Below, piece after piece: positions 1 to 7,987 of a DNA stretch of 20,277 nt. Below the pieces are notes generated by a model. The model saw only the letters and a list, made by a program, of their open reading frames with translations, was not told the DNA's origin and made no database searches. Both the position numbers and the translations under genes were made by a program. Source of the DNA: an uncultured Bacteroidia bacterium (lineage in GTDB: Bacteria; Bacteroidota; Bacteroidia; Bacteroidales; UBA932); the NCBI GenBank assembly GCA_902795785.1, contig CADBMK010000019.1, positions 1 to 20,277 of the forward strand, written 5' to 3'. The first letter of the stretch is position 1. Every line of letters begins with the position of its first letter.

Positions 1-617
1 AGAAGGGAAGCGTCTCCGCACTGGACGTGGACATTGGCTCCGTTTATTTTGACATTGGCCTCTGCGGAGCGTGCCGCCACGGCGTCTATGTCAATGGCTT
101 CAGTGGCGCTGGCTCCGAGTTTGTCGGCAAGGATGGCCAGAACTGCGGTGCCGCAGCCAAGGTCAGTTACCCTGTGCCCCCGAATCTGGTCTTCGGAGTC
201 AATCATTGTCTGCATCATCATATAGGTGGTGTCGTGATGTCCGGTACCGAAGGCCATCTGTGGGTTAAGTTCAATGGTGAAACGGGTTGCGGTGTTCTGT
301 GAAGATACGGCCCTGACGGTGACGTCATTGCCGACGACGATAGGTGTGAAGCCCTCGCTTTCCCAGGCGGCGTTCCAGTTCTGTGTCGGCATCTTGTGGG
401 CTGACCAGGTGAGTCCGCTTACGGGGACGGAGGCAAGGGTGGCTTCCAGGCTCTTCTCATTGAAATCGGATGTCTGGATGTAGGCCTTGAGGACAGGGGG
501 CTCTTCCATAAAGGAATCGAAGCCCAGGTCTCCAAGGAAGGCCATAAGGAGCTCCGCCTTGTCGTCTGAATAATCTTTAAAGCAGAAAACCGCTTCAGTA
601 TAATCCTGTGTGTCCAT
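1..617 (-). CDS. prmA: Ribosomal protein L11 methyltransferase PrmA, C-terminus cut by window edge
   Basis: PrmA uses S-adenosylmethionine to methylate ribosomal protein L11 in the cytoplasm. I translated this gene from the minus strand. It opens MDTQDYTEAVFCFKDY and stays open for 205 codons to the left edge, so the last third or so is missing. The N-terminal half (about residues 1-110) is the substrate-recognition part. Residues 118-131 read NPQMAFGTGHHDTT, matching the PrmA AFGTGxHxTT signature. Residues 150-163 (VTDLGCGTAVLAIL) are the SAM-binding glycine-rich motif I, and AIDID at 174-178 is the acidic end of the next strand. The ATG lies only two bases after the stop of the upstream AsmA-family gene, so the two are almost certainly co-transcribed. 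No Shine-Dalgarno is visible, as is usual in this phylum. The family call is firm; the L11 substrate is inferred from the family. Confidence 0.93.
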   Translation of the reverse strand, partial: MDTQDYTEAVFCFKDYSDDKAELLMAFLGDLGFDSFMEEPPVLKAYIQTSDFNEKSLEATLASVPVSGLTWSAHKMPTQNWNAAWESEGFTPIVVGNDVTVRAVSSQNTATRFTIELNPQMAFGTGHHDTTYMMMQTMIDSEDQIRGHRVTDLGCGTAVLAILADKLGASATEAIDIDAVAARSAEANVKINGANVHVQCGDASL

Positions 618-619
618 CT

Positions 620-3600
620 TTAGTCATTTTTCTTTGCAGCCTGTTTTGCCGCTTTTTTCTCAGCTCTGCGCTGCTTTCTCTCCAGCCTGTTCTGCTGGCG
701 GATTTCTTTTCTGGACATCTGGTTCTCAGTATCCTGAGCCTCTTGCAGTGCCTTTTCTTCAGCCTTTCTCATGGCCTCTTCGTTTGCCTTTGCCTTGGCC
801 AGGCTGTCTTCAGGATGCTCGTAGGCGTAGTTGAGTGAGTCAAGAGCCGCTGTCTCGTCTTTGTTCAGGCTGTCGCTCTGGAATTCGGATGAGTAGTTGA
901 GTCTCTGTTTCTTTTCCTCGATTTCCCTGTTGAAATCCGAGTTGCTCTGGAAGGCCTTGTTGACACCGCGCTTGAAGACTTCGTGGATGGAGTTGACAAG
1001 ATTGACCTTCATGGTATCAATCTCCGATACGAAGACAGGGATGTTGGTGTTCTTGAAGGCGGCTTTTCCCAGACGCCACTTCCATTTTTCGGTGGTGCCG
1101 AAGATGTTAATGCCGAAACGGAACGGAACCGGAGACTTGATGACGGAAATATGGTACTTGAAGTCGTCGTCAAGTTTCTGCATGCCGTTAAGGGCCAGGG
1201 TATAGCGGTCAATCTTGAGGATGAACGGGAAGATTTCCATCTTGTTGTCGTGGACTATGCCGTAGACATTCATATCGTCAATCTTGCCGGTATTCTTATC
1301 ACGGAACATCAGGGCTTTTGCAAGTGTCTTGACTGCGCCTTCCTGCTTGACCTCGAGGTTCTTTCCGTTTATTTTGATTACACCGTTGAGGCTCGGGATC
1401 ACGAGGTTCATATTTGTGTCAATCTGCGTGGTGGCTGCAAGCTCGCAGTTGAGAAGGCCCTTGAATGCCTTGAGTGAAGGCATAAGAGTGTCAACGGCAG
1501 GGAAGAGGGCAATGACCTGGTCTGCGGAGATGTCTTCCAGATTAAGGTCGAAGCCCGCCTTGAGGTCCTTCTTGGTCTTGGTGGAGTAGAAGGCCTCGAA
1601 ACCTATGTTGCCCATATTTGTGGTGGCCCTGGTGTCCGTAATCTGGAGGCAGCGTTCCCTGCTGATCAGTTTGCCGGAGAGGCATTCCACGTTCAAATTG
1701 TTGTATTTGATGTTGTCCAGGTCAACGTCGATGTTCATGATGAGGTTGGCTGGAACCACAAACAGTGCCATCCTGGCGCTGTCCGCGTTTGCAAGAGTGT
1801 CTGTGGCAACCTGTGAGAGATATTCTTCGTCGCTCATCTGGCCAAGGGCGTCGTTGTGCTCAGGCTGGAATTTTGCCCCGGCGTCGGCTGCGGCAATCAG
1901 TTCGTTGGCATTGATATTCTTTGACCCTATCTTCATGTCAAGGAATAGTACGCCTCCCATTGTGAGGGCGCGCCTGAGACCCTTGAGAACACCGCTTGCC
2001 ATAATTTCGGATTCTCCTGGAGAAAAGGTGAAACTGCTGAGTTCTATCTTGTCGTTGTCAAAGGTGCCGTGGATGTCGGAAAGTCTGTTTCTCAGAGGGA
2101 AATATGGGGTGATGACAAGGCCTTTCTCAAGGTCCATCGTGCCCTTGATATCCCAGTCCATCAGGTATTTGCCCGTCTCCCTGTCCAGCCTGATATCAAT
2201 GTCTGACTTCCTGAAATCTTTCTCCTTTACGAAATCCGGAACAGGACGTCCGGCGAGCCTTTTCTGCCGTAGCATTCTAAAGATGGAGTCCTTTGGAACG
2301 CCTGGGTAAACCTTTGCGAGGGAGTCCATGAAGTGCTTTCTCTTCTGGGCGTTCTCGTAGGTGTTAATGATGATGTCAGAGGTGAAATCAAGGTTCTTCA
2401 GGGCAACGCGGTTGACGCTCTCACGATAGAAGAACCTGCCGAGGCGGGCCTTGATGTTCATTTCCGGCTTGAAGTATTTCCCGCTAGGCTTTCTTGTCAT
2501 CTTGAATTCTCCGCCGCTCTGTCTCAAGCCTATATAGGCGGAGTCGGCAACCATCCTGAGGCCTCCGATGTTAACCCTTCCGATGAAAGGGTGGACCATT
2601 CCGGCCGTGTTCATCACATCCGTTCCGTTGATGGCTTTGAGAAGAATCTTGCTTCCGGCAACTTTGAGGGCTGTGCCGTATGTGGCGTTGAGGCTGTCAA
2701 GAGAGAATTTGGCCACCATCTGCCCTTTGTCCGGGGCAAGCGAGATAAGAGGGTTGAAGACGAATGCGTCCACGGTGTCGGCAGCCTCATGTACGCGGAG
2801 CGAGTCACCGCTTATCCTGGCGGTGAATGCTGCGTCCTTGAAGTTGTAGATGTCCATCTGGGAGAGCCTGGCTTTACCGCCAAGACTTATCTTCATCTTA
2901 CCGGAGGCATTCAACCCCAGTTCAGGATCGGCAATCTGTGCGGCTTCGGACAGGTTGATGTTTCCGTTTCCACGAATTGAAATCAGCGGATCATCGGACA
3001 TCAGGTCGGAAAACTCCCCGGAGAGGGCAAGGTCTATTCCGGAGAAGTTGAATGTGAAGTCGTTCAGGGTCGCAGTCAGGTCCTGGCCCTTTCCGGCCAC
3101 GTTGAGGTCGATGGCAATGACTCCTGACTGGGGAATGTCATCGTAATTAATCTGTGCAGAAGGTACCTTGAAGTACATCTCTATGTCCGGCAGGCTGCCG
3201 GTGGAGGCGTCGTACTCTCCTTTGCAGGTGATTCCGGCTGAAAGACATGCGTCGGTTTTAATTTTTTTTGCGTCAGGGATGTTCTTGCCGATGAAGTCGA
3301 GCAGCTGCGCCACGCTTGTCTGCTCAATGTTGAAACCGGCTTTGACCCTGGTTTTCTTTCCAAGTTCCAGCTCTCCTTCTCCATTAAGGCTTACTGTGGC
3401 TATGTCAGCCTTGAAGTCCTTCAGTACGATTGCCTTTGATTTTGGGAAAGAGAGTTCTCCGCTCATATCGATAGGGACCATCATCCTTCCAAAATCCCTG
3501 AGGGCAAGGAAGGCCTTGGCGTTGGCCTTGAAGTCCATGTGTTTCCTGTGGTCATTCACCTTGAACTTCTCCAGGCTGAGGGCAAGGGTGTCGGCAGGAA

Positions 3601-4312
3601 GACGGCCGGTGACGAAGAGAGAGTCCATATCCAGGTTGAACTTGTTCTTCTTGAGCCGTTTTGTGCCAAGCCTTCCGTCAAAGTCAAACTGCTTCATTCT
3701 TACCGATGCAAAGAGTGTGTCGGCTATGTTGGTGTAGATGACTCTTGGCTTGTGGTCCAGAATAATCTCTCCTATGGATATGTCAGGAAGGTTGAATTCG
3801 GTGTCGGAAGTGTCTTCCTGGCTTTCTGGAAGGATGAACAGGTTCCAGTTGGCTTTGGTGGAATCGTATTGGTGAAGGAAGAACCTTGGCTTTTGAACCG
3901 TCACGGAAGGGATGCGGATCTTGCCGAAGGCGATGGATAGGTAGTTCAGGGAAATAGAGAGATTATCCACGCTGGCGAGTGTGTCGGCCACCTCTCCGCG
4001 CCCAGACCTTCTGAAGAAACTCTTTACGCCGCAGGAATCGAATTCGGCAAACCTGTCGTGCGGGTAGGTGATGGAGAAATCCGTAAGGCTTACGTTCAGG
4101 TTAGGGAAACTCTTTATGACGGATGCGTTGATCTCTCCGAAGGAAATGTCGCCGTCAACATATTCAGCGGCCAGGTTGTTTGCGATTTTTGTGAGAACCT
4201 TGCTGTTGAGCACCACCTGCATGGCAATCAGTACGACTGCCCATAAGCCTAAAATCGTGAAGAGGATTCCCCTGATTACAGGATGTTTCCTCACTTTTCT
4301 CTCTTCTGACAT
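620..4312 (-). CDS. AsmA-family inner-membrane-anchored protein, 1230 aa
   Basis: A very large envelope protein with one N-terminal membrane anchor (about residues 14-34, IRGILFTILGLWAVVLIAMQ) and a long beta-rich periplasmic body. The segment after the anchor (VDGDISFGEINASVIKSFPN, then repeated LxxxDF/ISLNxLS strands) is typical of the AsmA N-terminal region. The part from about residue 850 to 1090 (LNVECLSGKLIS, FKGLLNCELAATTQ, LNGVIKINGKNLE) resembles the AsmA-like C-terminal domain. AsmA/TamB/YhdP relatives are proposed to move or balance phospholipids between the two membranes; that role here is inference. The last ~55 residues (about 1175-1230) are an alanine/lysine/glutamate-rich, strongly basic, probably helical tail. 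No signal peptidase site is evident, so the anchor is probably retained. The gene follows a terminator and is two bases from prmA. Confidence 0.85.
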   Translation of the reverse strand: MSEERKVRKHPVIRGILFTILGLWAVVLIAMQVVLNSKVLTKIANNLAAEYVDGDISFGEINASVIKSFPNLNVSLTDFSITYPHDRFAEFDSCGVKSFFRRSGRGEVADTLASVDNLSISLNYLSIAFGKIRIPSVTVQKPRFFLHQYDSTKANWNLFILPESQEDTSDTEFNLPDISIGEIILDHKPRVIYTNIADTLFASVRMKQFDFDGRLGTKRLKKNKFNLDMDSLFVTGRLPADTLALSLEKFKVNDHRKHMDFKANAKAFLALRDFGRMMVPIDMSGELSFPKSKAIVLKDFKADIATVSLNGEGELELGKKTRVKAGFNIEQTSVAQLLDFIGKNIPDAKKIKTDACLSAGITCKGEYDASTGSLPDIEMYFKVPSAQINYDDIPQSGVIAIDLNVAGKGQDLTATLNDFTFNFSGIDLALSGEFSDLMSDDPLISIRGNGNINLSEAAQIADPELGLNASGKMKISLGGKARLSQMDIYNFKDAAFTARISGDSLRVHEAADTVDAFVFNPLISLAPDKGQMVAKFSLDSLNATYGTALKVAGSKILLKAINGTDVMNTAGMVHPFIGRVNIGGLRMVADSAYIGLRQSGGEFKMTRKPSGKYFKPEMNIKARLGRFFYRESVNRVALKNLDFTSDIIINTYENAQKRKHFMDSLAKVYPGVPKDSIFRMLRQKRLAGRPVPDFVKEKDFRKSDIDIRLDRETGKYLMDWDIKGTMDLEKGLVITPYFPLRNRLSDIHGTFDNDKIELSSFTFSPGESEIMASGVLKGLRRALTMGGVLFLDMKIGSKNINANELIAAADAGAKFQPEHNDALGQMSDEEYLSQVATDTLANADSARMALFVVPANLIMNIDVDLDNIKYNNLNVECLSGKLISRERCLQITDTRATTNMGNIGFEAFYSTKTKKDLKAGFDLNLEDISADQVIALFPAVDTLMPSLKAFKGLLNCELAATTQIDTNMNLVIPSLNGVIKINGKNLEVKQEGAVKTLAKALMFRDKNTGKIDDMNVYGIVHDNKMEIFPFILKIDRYTLALNGMQKLDDDFKYHISVIKSPVPFRFGINIFGTTEKWKWRLGKAAFKNTNIPVFVSEIDTMKVNLVNSIHEVFKRGVNKAFQSNSDFNREIEEKKQRLNYSSEFQSDSLNKDETAALDSLNYAYEHPEDSLAKAKANEEAMRKAEEKALQEAQDTENQMSRKEIRQQNRLERKQRRAEKKAAKQAAKKND

Positions 4313-4317
4313 GAATA

Positions 4318-4325
4318 CAAAATTA
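4318..4325 (-). promoter_or_regulatory. Possible -7 element for asmA-prmA
   Basis: On the minus strand these bases read TAATTTTG, an exact match to the Bacteroides primary-sigma -7 pattern TAnnTTTG. No TTTG is visible 19-21 bases upstream, where the terminator stem lies instead. The element is only five bases from the asmA ATG, so a transcript from it would start at or very near the start codon and be essentially leaderless. This is a weak candidate; read-through of the preceding terminator is the alternative. Confidence 0.25.
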
Positions 4326-4326
4326 A

Positions 4327-4359
4327 TAAAAAAAGAGTCTGGTGTTATACCGGACTCTT
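4327..4359 (-). terminator. Intrinsic terminator after the outer-membrane barrel gene
   Basis: Read on the minus strand, AAGAGTC and GACTCTT form a 7-bp stem that can extend by a GG/CC pair across one mismatch. The stem is followed at once by a run of seven T and then ATTA. It begins 6 bases beyond the stop codon of the 989-residue barrel gene and ends about 14 bases before the asmA start. Confidence 0.8.
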
Positions 4360-4365
4360 CCCTTT

Positions 4366-7335
4366 TTATCTACCCGGAGGCCCCATCGGGCCCCCGCCTC
4401 TGCCGTAGCCTCCAGGGCCGCCGAAACCTCTGCGTCCCTTATGCTTGTTCTGGCCGAACCTCCACGTCACGGACGCTATGATGTAGCGTCCGAGCGTGTT
4501 GTTGACAGACTCCTTATGGTAATTGGAGTTGTCTGTGACGGTGAGGTTCCTGGCCTGGTTGAGGATGTCGTATGCACGGACGGCAAGGGTAACCTTGTTT
4601 TTCAGGATCAGCTTGGTGATCTGTGCGTTCCATACATACTCATCCTCCTGGGCTGTTGAATAGCCTTCGTACCAGTTGTATTCAAGCTGGGTGTCGAAGC
4701 CTATTCCAGTGGACTTCCAGGTGTAGTTCAACGAGCCGTTAATCTGGTTGTTCCAGGTTGCGGTCGTGGTGGTTGATGCAATCGTGTACCACGATTTGTT
4801 GAACCTTGTGCGTCCGCCTGCCTGAAGTTCGATGAAGTCATTGCGGTAGGTCAGGCGCAGACGCTCCGTGAAGGAGCCTGTCCTGGTCCTGTTCTCCCTG
4901 AACTTGGCCGCAAGCGTGCTGTTGGAAGCCGTGTAGTCTGAGTTAAAGGTCTCGTAGTCAAACTCTCCGTTCTGGTAATACTTGTCTGTATCGATGCCGG
5001 TACCGACATACGATGCGCTTTGGCTGTATGAAGCAAAGAGCATGTTGAAGACCGAGAAATTGGACTTCTTGATCGGGGAGTTGAAGAATGTTCTTACATT
5101 GAAGCTTGCCTTATCCGGTCCGTTGAAAGGCATGGTGTACTGTGTACCGTTGGTGCCGTACCAAAGGGCGCTGACGATAGGATCCTGTGTATATGAACCG
5201 CTTAAGCGTAAACTGAATGTCGTGAATGTCTTTTTGTTGGTGAATCTGGCGTCGCCGCGGAGCGAGTGCTCGAAATACGGCTTCAGGTAAGGGTTACCGA
5301 AGCTGATGTCCAGAGGGTCGCTGTTGTCTGCAACAGGCATGAGCTGACTTGTGGATGGCTGGCTGGACGAGCCCCTGTAGAAGAGCCTTGCGTTTGTATT
5401 GTCGTTCAGGTCGTAGAAGAGCATCGCGCTAGGGGAGAACTTGTAGACGTTGCTGTCGTATGTCTCTCCGTTTGTCTCGTTGTGAGTCTTGGTGTTTGTG
5501 ATGCCGATGCCGACCTGGGCGCGGAGCTTGTCCTTCTGATACATGATGTTGGCTCCGGCTCTCTGGCTGATGTATCTGTTGAGAATGTCGTTTGAATAAG
5601 TTGCGTTCAGGATTTCACCGTTCCTTACGAAGAAGAGGTTGTCCGCGGAGAAGCCTGTGTTGTCGGCGTTGTCGTATGTGTACTTCTCCGAAGTGTTCCT
5701 GCTCCAGGTGAAGCCGTAGTTGCCTTCAACATAGAAGCCATTGCCGATAGGCTCGGTATATGTCAAACGACCGCTGAACAATGCCGAGTTGATGGTATTG
5801 TCATATCTCTGGTTTACGATGGAGTCCTGGACGTTTGTTCCGGTCTCGTCATATTCGAGGGTCCTGGACTGGTTGAATCCGTCCAGTTCCTTGTGGGAGA
5901 CGTTGTATCGTCCCATGAACGAGATGGTTCGTCCGGGGATTCCGAGTCTCTGGCGGAAGAGGAGGAAACCGTCTGCAGAAACGTTCTTGCTGTCTCCGCT
6001 GTTGAAGTTGAAACCGTCGTTGAGCTTGGTAATGGTTCCGTCAAGTGAATCCACCTTGGTGGTGAAGTCTGAGAACTCCGAGAATTTGCCCGTCCCTATG
6101 TTGAAGCTAGGGGAGAAGAGCAGGGAAGTCTTGTCGGAGAACTTGTGGTCCATGCGGAAACCGAACCTGTGTCCGTATGCATCGGAAGAACTTGTTCCGG
6201 AGGTATTGTAAAGAAGGTTGTAGCCATTCTGATATGTGGTCTTGGCGCTTTCCTCCTTCACGTCGTTCTCACTTCCGTTGAAAAGATAGTTGCCGCCGAA
6301 GTCCATCTTGTTGTCAAAGAGGGTCCAGGCGCCGTTTACACCCGCCATGTACGATGTGGTGATACCGTTCCCTTCGCTGCTGCCGCCTCTGCCGCGTCCG
6401 CTGCCTCGCATACCGGACATCGCTGTCCTTGCGATATCGTCAAAACCTCGGTTGTTGGTGTTGTTGGCGTTGAGGATGAGGGAAAGCTGTCTCTTGTCAG
6501 TGAAATTGCCGATGAATGCAGCGCCCTGGTATCTGGTGTCGCCGTTGTCTCCGAGGGCGTCCCTGTCGGCCTTTTCCAAGAGATCATGGCCGACGCCACC
6601 CATCACGTTGCCGAAGAGTCCCTTCATCATGCCTGGCTGTACGGACAGGTCGATGACGGTTTCGCGCTCACCGTCGTCGATGCCGGTGAATTCAGCCTGC
6701 TCAGACTTCTTCTCCATCACCTTAAGCTTCTTGATGAGCTTGGCAGGGATGTTCTTGGTGGCAATCTGTGGATCGTCCAGGAAGAAAGTCTTTCCGTCGA
6801 TGGTAATCTTGGAAACCGTTTCTCCGTTGACCGTAACCGCACCGTCACTGGAAACTTCCACTCCCGGGAGTTTCTTAAGGAGGTCTTCGAGCATATCGTT
6901 GTCCGTAGTCTTGAAGGCTGCGGCGTTGTATTCGATGGTGTCTTTCTTGATTGTCATCTGGTTGCCGACGGCAGATACGCTGGCAGCCTTAAGGGTTTCT
7001 TTGTCGGGGCTGAGTTCAATCTTCCCGATGTTGAGGTTGCCGCTGACCGTATAGTCCTTTGACCAGTTGTTATAGCCGAGCATTTCAACTTTGACGGTGT
7101 AGGTGCCGGCTGCAACCTTGTCGATGCTGACGAGTCCCTTGGAGTCGGAAAGACCATATTTGGATGGTTTTGTGGCGCCTTTCTTAAAGAGGGTCATCGT
7201 GGCGAAGCCTACCGGCTCGCCCGTTTCGCCGTCCTGGAGAGTGGCGCTGACTGTGCCTGACTGTGCCGCCAGTGTGAATGCGGACATTATGGCTATTGCC
7301 GCCATAAGGCAGATTTTTCGGAGCTGTGTTTTCAT
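4366..7335 (-). CDS. Outer-membrane beta-barrel protein with N-terminal peptidase-regulatory-like domain (TonB-receptor-like)
   Basis: A predicted outer-membrane barrel of the OMP_b-brl_3 / TonB-dependent-receptor-like type common in Bacteroidota. I chose the ATG at 7335 (989 aa), not one ten codons upstream, because it starts a clean signal peptide, MKTQLRKICLMAAIAIMSAFTLAAQS. Next come a carboxypeptidase-regulatory-like domain (about residues 27-110; GEPVGFATMTLFKKG, GLVSIDKVAAGTYTVKVEMLGY) and a plug-like region (about 120-225; DMLEDLLKKLPGVEVSSDG). The rest is barrel with alternating aromatic strands, the last being about IASVTWRF. A 27-residue Gly/Arg/Pro-rich tail extends beyond the final strand, and a second RG-rich stretch sits at about residues 310-318. 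The substrate is unknown; no SusD partner is adjacent. The gene starts 69 bases after the ruvC stop and ends in its own terminator. Confidence 0.87.
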   Translation of the reverse strand: MKTQLRKICLMAAIAIMSAFTLAAQSGTVSATLQDGETGEPVGFATMTLFKKGATKPSKYGLSDSKGLVSIDKVAAGTYTVKVEMLGYNNWSKDYTVSGNLNIGKIELSPDKETLKAASVSAVGNQMTIKKDTIEYNAAAFKTTDNDMLEDLLKKLPGVEVSSDGAVTVNGETVSKITIDGKTFFLDDPQIATKNIPAKLIKKLKVMEKKSEQAEFTGIDDGERETVIDLSVQPGMMKGLFGNVMGGVGHDLLEKADRDALGDNGDTRYQGAAFIGNFTDKRQLSLILNANNTNNRGFDDIARTAMSGMRGSGRGRGGSSEGNGITTSYMAGVNGAWTLFDNKMDFGGNYLFNGSENDVKEESAKTTYQNGYNLLYNTSGTSSSDAYGHRFGFRMDHKFSDKTSLLFSPSFNIGTGKFSEFSDFTTKVDSLDGTITKLNDGFNFNSGDSKNVSADGFLLFRQRLGIPGRTISFMGRYNVSHKELDGFNQSRTLEYDETGTNVQDSIVNQRYDNTINSALFSGRLTYTEPIGNGFYVEGNYGFTWSRNTSEKYTYDNADNTGFSADNLFFVRNGEILNATYSNDILNRYISQRAGANIMYQKDKLRAQVGIGITNTKTHNETNGETYDSNVYKFSPSAMLFYDLNDNTNARLFYRGSSSQPSTSQLMPVADNSDPLDISFGNPYLKPYFEHSLRGDARFTNKKTFTTFSLRLSGSYTQDPIVSALWYGTNGTQYTMPFNGPDKASFNVRTFFNSPIKKSNFSVFNMLFASYSQSASYVGTGIDTDKYYQNGEFDYETFNSDYTASNSTLAAKFRENRTRTGSFTERLRLTYRNDFIELQAGGRTRFNKSWYTIASTTTTATWNNQINGSLNYTWKSTGIGFDTQLEYNWYEGYSTAQEDEYVWNAQITKLILKNKVTLAVRAYDILNQARNLTVTDNSNYHKESVNNTLGRYIIASVTWRFGQNKHKGRRGFGGPGGYGRGGGPMGPPGR

Positions 7336-7336
7336 T

Positions 7337-7355
7337 CTTTGTTTAATCAACAAAG
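7337..7355 (-). repeat. Inverted repeat immediately before the barrel-gene start codon
   Basis: On the minus strand CTTTGTT, five bases (GATTA), then AACAAAG form a perfect 7-bp stem. It ends one base before the ATG at 7335. It would place the translation-initiation region in a hairpin, though the stem is A/U-rich. It also falls inside the N-terminal extension that a longer reading of the gene would need, which favours treating it as untranslated leader. Confidence 0.55.
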
Positions 7356-7404
7356 ATTTAGACACGCCTCTTCCGTGCAGGTTTAATCCAAAACTGAAAA
7401 AAAT

Positions 7405-7959
7405 CTATTTTTTTATCCTGTCAGGATTCTCCTGAATAAACTTGGCCCAGCTTGTGGCCGCCTTGCCTCCGGCGAGCGGGTTGGTGAGCTGGTAGTAATG
7501 GCACATTGCTATGGCAAGTGCGTCGGTGGCGTCGAGGTGTTCCGGGGTAATGTTGATGTTAAGGATTTTCTGAATCATCACGCATACCTGCTCCTTGGAA
7601 GCGTCTCCGCTGCCGGTTATGGCCACCTTTGCCTTCATAGGAGCGTATTCGTGCACCTCCATGCAGTGCTCCCTGGCCGCTATGATGGCCGCGCCCTGGG
7701 CTCTTCCGAGTTTGAAGATGACCTGGGCGTTCTTTCCGAGGAAAGGGGATTCTATGGCCATGTCATTGGCTCCGTATTTATCGCACAGGAGGGAAATTTC
7801 CCTGTGGATGCGTTCCAGTTTGTCATAGGAGTCCTTCTCCTTGCGCAGGTCAAGGACGCCCATATCCAGAAAGCGTACTCCTTTCTTTTCTATACGGATA
7901 ACCCCGAAACCAAGAAGATTGGTTCCGGGGTCTATTCCTATTATGGTTCTTTCGTTCAC
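7405..7959 (-). CDS. ruvC: Holliday-junction resolvase RuvC (GTG start)
   Basis: RuvC is the endonuclease that cuts four-way DNA junctions in partnership with the RuvAB branch-migration motor during recombination repair. This copy is 184 residues. It begins TIIGIDPGTNLLGFGVI, carrying the first catalytic Asp (D10 in IDPG). The second acidic residue is E70 in MAIESPFLGKNAQ. The last pair is D143 and D146 in HLDATDALAIAMCH. This order and spacing match E. coli RuvC (D7, E66, D138, D141), so the active site looks complete. The start is GTG: an in-frame TAA lies shortly upstream and the nearby ATG is out of frame. The gene follows serS by 28 bases, a gap filled by a palindrome that reaches the start codon. 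No ruvA or ruvB lies in the window. Confidence 0.96.
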   Translation of the reverse strand: MNERTIIGIDPGTNLLGFGVIRIEKKGVRFLDMGVLDLRKEKDSYDKLERIHREISLLCDKYGANDMAIESPFLGKNAQVIFKLGRAQGAAIIAAREHCMEVHEYAPMKAKVAITGSGDASKEQVCVMIQKILNINITPEHLDATDALAIAMCHYYQLTNPLAGGKAATSWAKFIQENPDRIKK

Positions 7960-7987
7960 TTCAGTGCATTGTTAACAATGCGTGAAG
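7959..7987. repeat. 29-bp palindrome filling the serS-ruvC gap
   Basis: The core GCATTGTTAACAATGC (7966-7981) is a perfect 16-bp palindrome. It is flanked by CTTCA (7959-7963) and TGAAG (7983-7987), which also pair, leaving only one or two unpaired bases per side. The structure runs from the base after the serS stop to the first base of the ruvC GTG. There is no T-run, so it does not look like a terminator. It could be an operator, an RNA hairpin that limits ruvC translation, or an RNase processing site. Confidence 0.75.

Noticed and set aside
27..302. Short plus-strand frames at the left end
   Set aside because: The minus strand here encodes PrmA with its SAM-binding motif; the plus-strand frames are shadows.
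2333..2980. 215-codon open frame on the plus strand
   Set aside because: It is antisense to the AsmA-family gene, with no motif, promoter or start signal of its own.
6145..7062. 305-codon open frame on the plus strand
   Set aside because: It lies entirely opposite the well-supported outer-membrane barrel gene, has no recognisable domain, and is explained by codon bias of the real gene.
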